Below, one piece after another: positions 1 to 8,664 of a DNA stretch of 64,000 bases (its first letter is position 1; the number at the start of each line of letters is the position of its first letter). The notes under the pieces were generated by a model that was given only the letters and a program-made list of their open reading frames with translations, was not told where the DNA came from and ran no database searches. The position numbers and the translations under genes were made by a program. This DNA comes from Hymenobacter wooponensis (GTDB lineage: Bacteria > Bacteroidota > Bacteroidia > Cytophagales > Hymenobacteraceae), in contig NZ_SRKZ01000003.1 of assembly GCF_004745865.1 (NCBI RefSeq), positions 372,001-436,000 of the forward strand, read 5' to 3'.

Positions 1-566
1 CTGTTGTGGCGGTGCCCTGCGATGTTACATCGGGGCCGGAGGTAGACCGGCTGTTTGACCGGGTGCAGGCGGAGCTAGGCCAAATAGATATTCTGGTGTG
101 CAGCGCGGGACGGGGCATTCAGGAAAAGCTTACCGAAGGCGACCCGGAAAAGTGGCGTCAGATTATAGAAATCAATCTGCTGGGGGCGCTGCGCCTGGTG
201 CGGGCCTTTGTGCCGGGCATGATGGCCGCCGGCCGCGGCGACGTGGTATTCATTTCCTCAGTAGCGGCCGGACAGGCCTACGCCTACGGAGGCGTGTACG
301 CGGCCACAAAAGCGGCCCTGGAAACCGTAGCCGAAACCCTGCGCCAGGAAACGCTGCCCCACGTGCGGGTAACGGTAGTGGCGCCCGGCGTCACGGACAC
401 GGCCTTTTTTCAACATACGGTATCCGGCTTCCATACCCCCGCCTCCATTGGCTACGGCGCCCTCTCCGCCGAGGAAGTAGCCGACGCGGTGCTCTACGCC
501 CTCAGCCAACCCCCGGAAGTCTCCCTCAATCACATCACTATTCGCCCCACGGCTCAACCGTTCTGA
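1..566 (+). CDS. SDR family oxidoreductase, 5' end outside window
   Basis: C-terminal part of a classical short-chain dehydrogenase/reductase, an NAD(P)-dependent carbonyl/alcohol oxidoreductase. The reading frame is open to the first base, so the Rossmann glycine motif and the start lie outside the window; a GTG at position 6 is only an in-frame valine. Visible signatures are the NAG-like motif CSAGRG, the catalytic Ser in FISSVAA and the YAATK motif (Tyr and Lys of the active site), followed by the substrate-loop region VAPGVTDT. It ends 23 bases before the next gene and heads the ten-gene same-strand cluster. The substrate cannot be read from the sequence; context suggests a sugar or sugar-derived alcohol, which is inference. 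Confidence 0.88.
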   Translation, partial: VVAVPCDVTSGPEVDRLFDRVQAELGQIDILVCSAGRGIQEKLTEGDPEKWRQIIEINLLGALRLVRAFVPGMMAAGRGDVVFISSVAAGQAYAYGGVYAATKAALETVAETLRQETLPHVRVTVVAPGVTDTAFFQHTVSGFHTPASIGYGALSAEEVADAVLYALSQPPEVSLNHITIRPTAQPF

Positions 567-589
567 TTCTCCCCTTTAAAGCCAAGCAT

Positions 590-1708
590 ATGAAAAAGAC
601 AGTCTTAATCACCGGCGGGGCCGGCTTTATTGGCTCCCACCTCGCCGACGAGCTGCTCAGCCAAGGGTATGCCGTGCGCGCCCTTGATAATCTTTCTGAG
701 CAAGTGCACGGCCCGGAGCGGGCCCGCCCCGACTATCTGGCCGAAGAGGTGGAGCTGATTGTGGGCGACGTGCGCGACCCCAAGGCCGTAGCTCGGGCCC
801 TGGAGGGCGTGGATGCGGTGTTTCATTTGGCGGCCATGGTGGGCGTGGGCCAGAGCATGTATGAGATTAAGGAGTACACCGACGTAAACAACCTCGGTAC
901 GGCCGTGCTGCTGGAGGCCCTCATCAAGCACCCGGTGGCTAAGCTGGTGGTGGCCAGCAGCATGAGCATCTATGGCGAAGGCATCTATAAAAATGCCCAG
1001 GGTGAGGTGGTAAACGTAGCGGAGCGCAGTCTGGAGCAGCTGAAGGCCGGGCAATGGGAGCCGCTTGATGAGCAGGGCCGCCCGCTGCAGCCAGTTCCTA
1101 CCACTGAAAATAAAATCCCCTGCTTGTCGTCAGTGTATGCGCTGGCGAAGTACGACCAGGAGCGGCTGTGCCTGATGGTGGGGCGGGCCTATAATATCCC
1201 GACGGTGGCCCTGCGCTTCTTTAACGTGTACGGCACGCGGCAGGCGCTTTCCAACCCCTACACGGGCGTACTGGCCATTTTTGCCTCCCGCCTGCTCAAT
1301 AACAACGCGCCCATGATTTTCGAAGATGGCGAACAGCAGCGCGACTTTGTGCACGTGCGGGATGTGGCCTTGGCTTGCCGTCTGGCGCTGGAAAAAGACG
1401 AGGCCGACGGGCAGGTATTCAACGTGGGCAGCGGCAACAACTACACCATCCGGGAAATAGCCGACCGCCTGGCCACGGTGCTTGGCAAGCCCCACCTGCG
1501 CGCCCAAATAACCGGCAAGTACCGCGTCGGCGACATCCGCCACTGCTACGCCGACATGACCCTGGCGCAGCAGAAGCTGGGTTTTTATCCGCAGGTGGAG
1601 TTCAACAGTGGCCTAGAGGAGCTGGCCTTCTGGTTGGAAGGGCAGATTGCTTACGACCGGGTAAATGAGGCCAGCGCCGAGCTGGCAGCCCGTGGCCTGA
1701 CGGTGTAA
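590..1708 (+). CDS. NAD-dependent epimerase/dehydratase (extended SDR)
   Basis: Sugar-nucleotide epimerase or dehydratase, 372 residues. The nucleotide-binding motif GGAGFIG is at residues 9-15 and the catalytic YxxxK at Tyr183/Lys187 (YALAK), with the Ser/Thr-rich strand VASSMSIYG before it. The frame stays open upstream to about position 98, but that part overlaps the preceding SDR and does not look like protein, so the ATG at 590 giving MKKTVLITGG is chosen. GalE/WcaG-type proteins act on NDP-sugars in the cytoplasm. Only 42 bases separate it from the next gene, which carries a second epimerase domain, so the two may act in the same sugar-nucleotide pathway (inference). Confidence 0.92.
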   Translation: MKKTVLITGGAGFIGSHLADELLSQGYAVRALDNLSEQVHGPERARPDYLAEEVELIVGDVRDPKAVARALEGVDAVFHLAAMVGVGQSMYEIKEYTDVNNLGTAVLLEALIKHPVAKLVVASSMSIYGEGIYKNAQGEVVNVAERSLEQLKAGQWEPLDEQGRPLQPVPTTENKIPCLSSVYALAKYDQERLCLMVGRAYNIPTVALRFFNVYGTRQALSNPYTGVLAIFASRLLNNNAPMIFEDGEQQRDFVHVRDVALACRLALEKDEADGQVFNVGSGNNYTIREIADRLATVLGKPHLRAQITGKYRVGDIRHCYADMTLAQQKLGFYPQVEFNSGLEELAFWLEGQIAYDRVNEASAELAARGLTV

Positions 1709-1750
1709 GGCTGGCCTCTGTAGAAATCTATTACCCTGAAAGCGAAGAAC

Positions 1751-3826
1751 ATGAATAGCATAGAGAATTCTGCCACCACCGCCCGCCCCACAATAGGCCT
1801 ACTAGAGTGGTTTCGGACGGGTGAGTACGAGCGGGTAGAGCAGGTACTGGCCGAATTGCAGGAGCTGGGCGTTACGGAGTTGCGCACCGGCGTTTCCTGG
1901 GCCGATTATTTCACCGCCGAGGGCAAGGCCTGGTACCAATGGCTGCTCCCCACGCTGGCCCGGCAGGTGCAGGTGCTCCCCTGCTTTCTGTACACGCCGC
2001 CCTCCTTAGGTGTGAGGCCCAAAACCTCCTCGCCGCCCCGCAACCTCAAGGCCTACGCCGATTTTCTGGATGTATTTATCTCCGATCTGGGCGAGCATTT
2101 TGAATGGGTAGAGCTCTGGAATGAGCCCAACAACCGCACCGAGTACGATTTCACGCTTGACTACGGCTGGTACAAGTTTGCCGAAATGGTGGGCGGCGCG
2201 GCCTACTGGGCCAAGCAGCGCGGCAAAAAAACCGTGTTGGGCGGCATGAGCCCCATCGACCCCAACTGGCTGCACGTAATGTTTGAGCGCGGTGTGATGC
2301 AGTACATCGATGCCGTGGGCATTCACGGCTTTCCGGATGTGTTCGACCAGCTCTGGGACGGGTGGGATGCCAACATTGAAGCGATACGCCAGGTCCTGCG
2401 CGAGCACAGCTCCACCGCCGAGCTCTGGATTACGGAAGCCGGCTTCTCTACCTGGCAGTATGATGAGTTTAAGCAGTTGCAGGAGTTCAAGAAAGCGCTG
2501 CGGGCCGATGCAGACCGCGTGTACTGGTACGCCGCCCGCGACTTAGACCTGAGCCACTCCACGGTGGGCGGCTTCCACGTAGATGAACGCGAGTATTACT
2601 TTGGGTTGAAGCGAACTGATGGTACTCCCAAACTCCTCTACCGCATGTGGGCCACCCACGGCCTCGATGGCCTGGAAGACCTGGCCTACATCAAGCGCGG
2701 CGACGAAACCCTGACCTCTGAGTCTTACACGCTGATAACCGGCGGCGCCGGCTTCGTGGGCACTAACCTGGCCAAGCGACTGCTGGAAATGGGCAAGCGC
2801 GTGCTGGTGTTCGATAACCTCTCTAGGCCAGGCGTGGAGCGCAACCTGCAGTTCCTGCACGACACCTACGGCGACCGGCTGGAGGTGTACGTGGGCGACA
2901 TCCGGGACCTGGAAACGGTAAAGCGCGTGATGCGCAACGCCGAGGCCGTGTTCCACTTCGCCGCCCAGGTGGCCGTTACTACTTCCCTGGACTTCCCAAT
3001 CAACGATTTCACCATCAATGCCCGCGGCATTATCAACGTGCTGGAAGCCATTCGGGCCCAGCCAACGCCGCCGGCCCTGGTATTTACTTCCACCAACAAG
3101 GTATACGGTGGCCTAGAGGACCTGCAGTTTGTGGCCAACGATACCCGCTACTCCCCCACCAACAAGCAGGTGCAAGCCCACGGCATCAGTGAGCAGCGCG
3201 CCCTGGATTTCCACTCGCCCTATGGCTGCTCCAAAGGCACCGCCGACCAATACGTTATCGACTACTCGCGCTCCTTTGGCCTCCAGACGGTGGTATTCCG
3301 AATGAGCTGCATCTATGGGCCACACCAGTACGGCAACGAGGACCAGGGGTGGGTGGCACACTTCGCTATTCGGGCCATTGAAAACCAGCCCATCAGCATT
3401 TACGGTGATGGCAAGCAGGTGCGCGACGTGCTGTTTGTGGAAGACCTGGTGGACGCCTTTCTGCTGGCTCACAAGCACATGCCGCGCCTGGCCGGGCAGG
3501 CCTTCAACATTGGGGGCGGGGTTGATAACACCGTGAGCCTGCTGGAGCTGCTGCAGATGCTAGGCCAGTACAAAGGCGAGAAAATCCCGCTCAGCTTCGG
3601 CGACTGGCGCACCGGCGACCAGCACTACTACGTCTCCGATATCAGCAAATTCCGGCAGGCCACGGGCTGGTACCCGAAGCACAACGTGCAAACCGGCGTG
3701 GCCAAACTCTACCAGTGGCTTTGCGAAAGCAGGGGCCTGGAAGTACCCGTGCTCCTGCCCGCGGCGCAGGCAGAAGAACACGCTCGCACTTCATCCAAAA
3801 CCGTTAAAAAAGTAGCCGTAGCCTAA
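1751..3826 (+). CDS. glycoside hydrolase-like domain fused to NAD-dependent epimerase
   Basis: A 691-residue fusion of two enzyme-like modules in one uninterrupted frame. Residues about 10-310 look like a clan GH-A TIM barrel: ELWNEPN with candidate acid/base Glu125, and ELWITEAGFST with candidate nucleophile Glu229. From about residue 326 an extended SDR begins, with GGAGFVG at 331-337 and YGCSK (Tyr491/Lys495), resembling CDP-paratose/CDP-tyvelose epimerase-type proteins. No signal peptide is seen, so the glycosidase module should be cytoplasmic, which is unusual for polysaccharide breakdown and fits a role in glycan or glycoside assembly (inference). The C-terminal tail is rich in Ala, Lys and Ser. 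The stop overlaps the next start by one base (TAATG), implying translational coupling. Confidence 0.85.
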   Translation: MNSIENSATTARPTIGLLEWFRTGEYERVEQVLAELQELGVTELRTGVSWADYFTAEGKAWYQWLLPTLARQVQVLPCFLYTPPSLGVRPKTSSPPRNLKAYADFLDVFISDLGEHFEWVELWNEPNNRTEYDFTLDYGWYKFAEMVGGAAYWAKQRGKKTVLGGMSPIDPNWLHVMFERGVMQYIDAVGIHGFPDVFDQLWDGWDANIEAIRQVLREHSSTAELWITEAGFSTWQYDEFKQLQEFKKALRADADRVYWYAARDLDLSHSTVGGFHVDEREYYFGLKRTDGTPKLLYRMWATHGLDGLEDLAYIKRGDETLTSESYTLITGGAGFVGTNLAKRLLEMGKRVLVFDNLSRPGVERNLQFLHDTYGDRLEVYVGDIRDLETVKRVMRNAEAVFHFAAQVAVTTSLDFPINDFTINARGIINVLEAIRAQPTPPALVFTSTNKVYGGLEDLQFVANDTRYSPTNKQVQAHGISEQRALDFHSPYGCSKGTADQYVIDYSRSFGLQTVVFRMSCIYGPHQYGNEDQGWVAHFAIRAIENQPISIYGDGKQVRDVLFVEDLVDAFLLAHKHMPRLAGQAFNIGGGVDNTVSLLELLQMLGQYKGEKIPLSFGDWRTGDQHYYVSDISKFRQATGWYPKHNVQTGVAKLYQWLCESRGLEVPVLLPAAQAEEHARTSSKTVKKVAVA

Positions 3827-4836
3827 TGCAAACCGACCTGCTATCTGATTCAAGCGCCATTGCTGAACCCCAGGCTACCACTATGCTCGCCGCCGTACTA
3901 ACGGCCCCCGGCCAGGTAGAAACCCAGGAGCTGGCCCTGCCGCAGCCCGCAGCCGGGCAGGTGCGCCTGCGGCTGGAAGGCTGCGGGCTGTGCGCCTCCA
4001 ACATTCCGGTGTGGGAAGGCCGCGAGTGGTTTTCTTACCCCGTAGAAGCCGGCAACCCCGGCCACGAAGGGTGGGGAGTAATTGATGCTGTGGGCGAAGG
4101 TGTGACTGGCCTAACGCCCGGCGACCGGGTAGCGGCCCTCTCCTACCACGCCTACGCCGAGTATGATGTGGCCGAGGCTACCAACGTAGTGAAGCTACCG
4201 GCCTCGCTGGCGAGCCGCCCCTTCCCCGGCGAGCCGCTGGGCTGCGCCATGAACATCTTCCACCGTAGCGACATCCGGGCAGGCCAGACGGTGGCCATCA
4301 TTGGCATTGGGTTTCTGGGGGCGCTGCTGGTGCAGCTGGCGAAGCACGCTGGTGCCCACGTTATTGCCCTCTCCCAGCGCGATTTCTCCCTGGATGTGGC
4401 CCGGGCAAACGGCGCCGATGAAGTCATTAAGCTGGATGACCACTGGCGCATTATTGAGGAAGTAAAGCAGCTGACCAACGGCCAGTTTTGCGAGCGGGTG
4501 CTGGAATGTACCGGCAAGGAGTGGCCGCTGAACCTGGCTGGGGAGCTGTGCGCCGAGCGAGGCCACCTGATTATTGCCGGCTTTCATCAGGATGGCATGC
4601 GCCAGGTGAACGTGCAGCTCTGGAACTGGCGCGGCCTCGACGTCATCAATGCCCACGAGCGCGACCCACGGGAGTACATCAAAGGCATAGAAGCCGCCGT
4701 GGAGGCAGTGGAGCAAGGCGTGCTCCGCCCCGATGCCCTCTACACCCACCACTACCCCCTGGAGGAAATGCAGGAGGCCTTCACAGCCCTGAGCAACCGC
4801 CCCGATGGCTTCATGAAAGCCCTGATATCCTTCTAG
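3826..4836 (+). CDS. zinc-type medium-chain alcohol dehydrogenase-like protein
   Basis: A 336-residue medium-chain dehydrogenase/reductase. The catalytic-zinc region is GLCASN with Cys56 and GHEGWG with His80; the Rossmann motif GIGFLG lies near residues 160-165. The four-cysteine structural zinc lobe of classical alcohol dehydrogenases is absent. The start overlaps the stop of the fusion gene by one base; an internal ATG at residue 20 (MLAAVLTAPG) is closer to where family members usually begin, so the true start could be 3883. Probable reaction is NAD(P)-linked oxidation of a polyol or sugar hydroxyl. Its neighbour is a Gfo/Idh/MocA dehydrogenase, a pairing seen in cyclitol and sugar-modifying pathways; the substrate remains unknown. 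Confidence 0.88.
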   Translation: MQTDLLSDSSAIAEPQATTMLAAVLTAPGQVETQELALPQPAAGQVRLRLEGCGLCASNIPVWEGREWFSYPVEAGNPGHEGWGVIDAVGEGVTGLTPGDRVAALSYHAYAEYDVAEATNVVKLPASLASRPFPGEPLGCAMNIFHRSDIRAGQTVAIIGIGFLGALLVQLAKHAGAHVIALSQRDFSLDVARANGADEVIKLDDHWRIIEEVKQLTNGQFCERVLECTGKEWPLNLAGELCAERGHLIIAGFHQDGMRQVNVQLWNWRGLDVINAHERDPREYIKGIEAAVEAVEQGVLRPDALYTHHYPLEEMQEAFTALSNRPDGFMKALISF

Positions 4837-4914
4837 TAATCGTGCCGCAACACGTGCGCCATTGTTTCCGGTTGCGGCCAGGTCTCACGCCCTTCCTCGC
4901 TAATCTCCTTTCTC

Positions 4915-5955
4915 ATGTCCGAATCTATTCTGCAGGAAACTGCTGCTCCTGCTGCTACATCCGCCACCATTACTCCCAAACTGGGCTTTTTGGGTGTGGG
5001 CTGGATTGGCCGTAACCGCCTAGAAGCCATTGCTCAGCACACGGCCGCCGAGGTGGCCTACGTAGCCGACCCGGTCCCGCAAAACACCACCGATGCCCTG
5101 AAAAGCGCCCCTACCGCCGTTGCAGTAGAATCCTTGGAAGATTTGCTAAGCCAGCCGGACCTAGATGCGGTGGTTATTGCTACGCCCAGCGCCCTGCACG
5201 CCGCGCAAAGCATTCTGGCGCTGGAGGCTGGCAAAGCCGTGTTCTGCCAGAAGCCCCTGGGCCGCAATGCCGCTGAGGCTCGGGCCGTGGTGGAGGCCGC
5301 CCGGCAGGCCGATAAGCTCTTGGGCGTCGACCTCTCCTACCGCCACACGGCTGCCATGCAGCGCGTGTATGAAGTGGTGCAGTCGGGGGAGCTAGGCCAG
5401 GTGTACGCCGTGGAGCTCGTATTTCACAACGCTTATGGCCCCGATAAGCCCTGGTTTTACGACCCCAAGCTCTCGGGCGGGGGCTGCGTCATCGACCTGG
5501 GAGTGCACCTGGTTGATCTGGCGCTCTGGGCCTTGAGCTTCCCGGCGGTGCGGCAAGTGCAGAGCCGCCTGTTTGCCAAAGGCCAGCCCCTCACCGACCC
5601 CAACACCCATGTGGAAGACTATGCCTCGGCCAGCATTGAGCTGGCTACCGGTACTCACGTGCAGCTTAGCTGCTCCTGGAACCTGCCGGCCGGGCAGGAA
5701 GCCATTATCAGCGCCACCTTCTACGGTACCAATGGCGGTGTGGCGTTCCGCAACATCAACGGCTCTTTCTACGATTTCGTGGCCGACCGCTACTACGGCA
5801 CCCACACCGACCGCCAGGTGTCGCCGCCGGATAGCTGGTCGGGCCGCGCCGCCGTGGTATGGGCCGAGCGCCTGGCCCAGGGCGCAACCTTCACCGAAGA
5901 TGCCGAGGAGCTGGTGCGCGTGGCGGAAGTACTGGATAGGATTTACGGCCGGTAG
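4915..5955 (+). CDS. Gfo/Idh/MocA family oxidoreductase
   Basis: A 346-residue oxidoreductase. The N-terminal Rossmann fold has GFLGVGWIGR at residues 24-33, and the conserved lysine of the EKP-type motif is Lys113 in CQKPLGRN. The second domain contains GGGCVIDLGVHLVDL with the conserved His. Family members oxidise or reduce sugars and cyclitols (for example glucose-fructose oxidoreductase and inositol dehydrogenase). About 20 Ala/Thr-rich residues precede the Rossmann fold; they look like an extension, not a signal peptide. It lies 78 bases after the MDR gene in the same orientation. A role as sugar or cyclitol dehydrogenase in the cluster is inference from family and context. Confidence 0.9.
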   Translation: MSESILQETAAPAATSATITPKLGFLGVGWIGRNRLEAIAQHTAAEVAYVADPVPQNTTDALKSAPTAVAVESLEDLLSQPDLDAVVIATPSALHAAQSILALEAGKAVFCQKPLGRNAAEARAVVEAARQADKLLGVDLSYRHTAAMQRVYEVVQSGELGQVYAVELVFHNAYGPDKPWFYDPKLSGGGCVIDLGVHLVDLALWALSFPAVRQVQSRLFAKGQPLTDPNTHVEDYASASIELATGTHVQLSCSWNLPAGQEAIISATFYGTNGGVAFRNINGSFYDFVADRYYGTHTDRQVSPPDSWSGRAAVVWAERLAQGATFTEDAEELVRVAEVLDRIYGR

Positions 5956-6174
5956 AAGACTGGCTTCATACTAGCCAGCCGAGGATGTGGCGCATTAAGC
6001 CAGTGCTCGAACCATTTCTCTCGGCCGTTTAGTAGCAGAGGCCTAGGCCAGTCGTGGGCTCTCTAGGCCAGTTGAGTAGCCAGTGGGGAGATGCATGCCT
6101 ACGACAACCTCCAGTCCGAAAAGCGAAGCACGCCCCCTATACCCATCCCAAGCAGCCCTACAACTCAACTGCCC

Positions 6175-7320
6175 ATGCGTACGACTTTTCCAGCCAACAT
6201 CCTGATGACCGCCGACACGGTGGGGGGCGTGTGGACGTATGCGCTGGAGCTCAGCCAAGCCCTGGCCCCCTACGGCACCCGGGTAGCATTGGCCACCATG
6301 GGCGCCCCGCTCACCCAAGCGCAGTGGAATCAGGTGGCCGATATTCCTACCCTTACCGTTTACGAAAGCACTTATAAGCTGGAGTGGATGGACGACCCCT
6401 GGGAGGACGTAGCGCGGGCCGGCGAGTGGCTGTTGCAGCTCGAAGCACAGGTGCAGCCCGACGTGGTGCACCTCAACGGCCTGGTACACGGCAATCTCCC
6501 CTGGCGTACGCCTACGCTGGCGGTAGTGCACTCTTGTGTACTCTCGTGGTGGCAGACCGTGAAGGGTGAGGAGGCACCCGCTTCCTGGCACCGCTACCGC
6601 ACCGAGGTACAAAGTGGCCTACGTGCCGCCGATGTGGTGGTAGCTCCTACGGCCACGCTCCTGGGCCAGGCCGAGCAACTGTACGGGCCTTTCCGGCAGC
6701 AGGCGACAGTGTATAACGGCTTGCATTTGAAGCACTTTCGCATGGCTTCTAAAGAACCCTTCATATTCAGCATGGGGCGGGTATGGGATGAGGCCAAGAA
6801 CATTTTGCTGCTGGCCGAAATAGCCGAACAGCTTCCCTGGCCCGTCTACATTGCTGGCAATGCCCAGCACCCTGCTACTGGCCAGCACCTTAAGCTACCG
6901 AACGTGCATTTTCTCGGGCAGCTCTCGGCGCACGCGGCGGCCGATTGGCTTAGCCGCGCCGCCATTTACGTGATGCCCGCCAAGTATGAGCCCTTCGGCC
7001 TGACGCTGCTGGAAGCGGCACTCTCCGGCTGCGCGCTGGTGGCCGGCGACATTGCAACCCTGCGCGAAGTGTGGGGTGAAGCGGCTTGCTATGCTCTGCC
7101 CGCGGATGGCAAGGCCCTGGCCTCTACTATCAAAGGGCTGATTGAAAACACCCTACTTCGCCAGCAAATGGCTGACCGCGCCCGGAAGCAAGCCAGCCGC
7201 TACACCACCGAGCAGATGGCCTTGGCCTATGGCCGGCTGTACCACCAGTTGCGCCCAAAGGCGGCGGGGAGCCGCTTCGCTGCCCTAGGTAGCACACTAG
7301 GCCTAGCGGCTCTTGAATAG
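6175..7320 (+). CDS. glycosyltransferase family 4
   Basis: GT-B fold glycosyltransferase of the GT4 type, about 381 residues from the ATG at 6175. The N-terminal substrate domain starts MTADTVGGVWTYALEL (glycine-rich acceptor loop) and the C-terminal nucleotide-sugar domain has FSMGRVWDEAKN and the E(x7)E motif YEPFGLTLLEAALSG. The frame is open to 6091, but those extra residues are Pro/Ser-rich and unlike family N-termini, so 6175 is preferred. The 219-base leader before it contains two CTAGGCC motifs. It probably transfers one sugar in the pathway supplied by the upstream epimerases and dehydrogenases. Retaining transfer is typical of GT4; donor and acceptor are not predictable here. Confidence 0.9.
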   Translation: MRTTFPANILMTADTVGGVWTYALELSQALAPYGTRVALATMGAPLTQAQWNQVADIPTLTVYESTYKLEWMDDPWEDVARAGEWLLQLEAQVQPDVVHLNGLVHGNLPWRTPTLAVVHSCVLSWWQTVKGEEAPASWHRYRTEVQSGLRAADVVVAPTATLLGQAEQLYGPFRQQATVYNGLHLKHFRMASKEPFIFSMGRVWDEAKNILLLAEIAEQLPWPVYIAGNAQHPATGQHLKLPNVHFLGQLSAHAAADWLSRAAIYVMPAKYEPFGLTLLEAALSGCALVAGDIATLREVWGEAACYALPADGKALASTIKGLIENTLLRQQMADRARKQASRYTTEQMALAYGRLYHQLRPKAAGSRFAALGSTLGLAALE

Positions 7321-7368
7321 CCACACGAGTGGCGCCAGCTGGCGCCTCAGCATTCCTTCCTTTTGCCC

Positions 7369-8499
7369 ATGAACATCGTCCTCTTTTATCACTCCATTTT
7401 ATCAGACTGGAACCACGGCAATGCGCACTTTCTGCGGGGCATTGTGCGGGAGCTGCAGCAGCGCGGCCACCAGGTACAGGTATTTGAGCCCCAAGACGGC
7501 TGGAGCCTGCAAAACCTGCTGGAAGGCTACGGGCCGGAAAAGCTGGATGAGCTGCAGCACTACTACCCCGGCATCAGCACCAACTTCTACACCGCCGACA
7601 CGCTGAATCTGGACGCGGTACTGCACGACGCCGACCTGGTGCTGGTGCACGAGTGGAACGACCACGCCCTAGTTAAGCGCATTGGGGAGCACCGCAGCCG
7701 CAGCCGCTACCAGCTGCTTTTCCACGACACCCACCACCGGGCCGTGACTGAGCGCGAGAGCATGGCCCGCTACGACCTCACCCACTACGACGGCGTGCTG
7801 GCGTTTGGCCAGGTGATTCGGGACTTATACCTGCAGCAAGGCTGGACCACCCGCGCCTGGACCTGGCACGAGGCCGCCGACACCAGCGTTTTCTACCCCC
7901 ACCCCCGCCCCGCCACCTACGACGGCGACCTGATCTGGATTGGCAACTGGGGCGACGAGGAGCGCACCGCCGAGCTGCACGAGTTTCTCATCAACCCGGT
8001 AAAGGAGCTGGGTCTGCGGGCCAAAATTTATGGGGTGCGCTACCCCGAGCACGCGCTGAAGTCGCTGCAGGATGCGGGCATTGAGTACGGCGGCTGGCTG
8101 CCCAACTACAAAGCCGCCGAGGAGTTTGCCCGCTACCGCGTAACGGTGCACGTACCCCGCCGCCCCTACGTGGAGGCCCTGCCTGGCATTCCCACCATTC
8201 GCCCATTTGAAGCCCTGGCCTGCGGTATCCCCCTGATTTCTTCACCCTGGGATGATGCCGAGCACCTGTTCACGCCCGGCCAGGATTTCTTGGTAGCCCG
8301 CACTGGCACCGAGATGAAACAGTGCCTGCACACCGTTCTCACCGATGAGGCACGGGCTCAGCAACTGGCAGCCCACGGCCTGGAAACCATTCGGCGTAGC
8401 CACACCTGTGCCCATCGCGTCGATGAGCTGGAACGCATCTGCCAGGAGCTCGGCCTCAAAGTAAAAGCACTTAAAAAGGCAGCGATAGCCGAGAGCTGA
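7369..8499 (+). CDS. CgeB-like glycosyltransferase-type protein (first of three)
   Basis: About 376 residues of the CgeB/DUF3880-type family, GT-B-like proteins named after the Bacillus spore-surface protein. It starts MNIVLFYHS at the ATG 7369; a TTG at 7363 would add two residues. Features are an N-terminal Rossmann strand, GDLIWIGNWGDEERT at the start of the second domain, and the donor-site segment RPFEALACGIPLIS. Two homologous but divergent copies follow at 8665 and 9921. Three CgeB-type proteins in a row suggest stepwise addition of several sugars, or several branches of one glycan. Evidence for glycosyltransfer is fold-level only. Confidence 0.85.
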   Translation: MNIVLFYHSILSDWNHGNAHFLRGIVRELQQRGHQVQVFEPQDGWSLQNLLEGYGPEKLDELQHYYPGISTNFYTADTLNLDAVLHDADLVLVHEWNDHALVKRIGEHRSRSRYQLLFHDTHHRAVTERESMARYDLTHYDGVLAFGQVIRDLYLQQGWTTRAWTWHEAADTSVFYPHPRPATYDGDLIWIGNWGDEERTAELHEFLINPVKELGLRAKIYGVRYPEHALKSLQDAGIEYGGWLPNYKAAEEFARYRVTVHVPRRPYVEALPGIPTIRPFEALACGIPLISSPWDDAEHLFTPGQDFLVARTGTEMKQCLHTVLTDEARAQQLAAHGLETIRRSHTCAHRVDELERICQELGLKVKALKKAAIAES

Positions 8500-8664
8500 A
8501 AACAAGCTCCCCCAGATGATTCCGCGCATCGAGCAGCGTGAGGTTAGGGGTGCTTGACTGGCCTAGGGCTTTAGCGGAACAGTTCTTACAGCTGCCCCCG
8601 CTGGCTATACGCCACAGGCTCCCCTCACATTCTGCCTCCACCTCCCACACCCATCCTCTCTCCC

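Noticed and set aside
98..589. Open frame upstream of the epimerase start
   Set aside because: It overlaps the SDR gene in another frame and its translation is Arg/Pro/Gly-rich without family features; the epimerase clearly begins at 590.
6001..6060. tRNA-like segment with GTGCTCGAACC
   Set aside because: No cloverleaf, acceptor stem or anticodon arm could be formed around it; no tRNA was recognised anywhere in the window.
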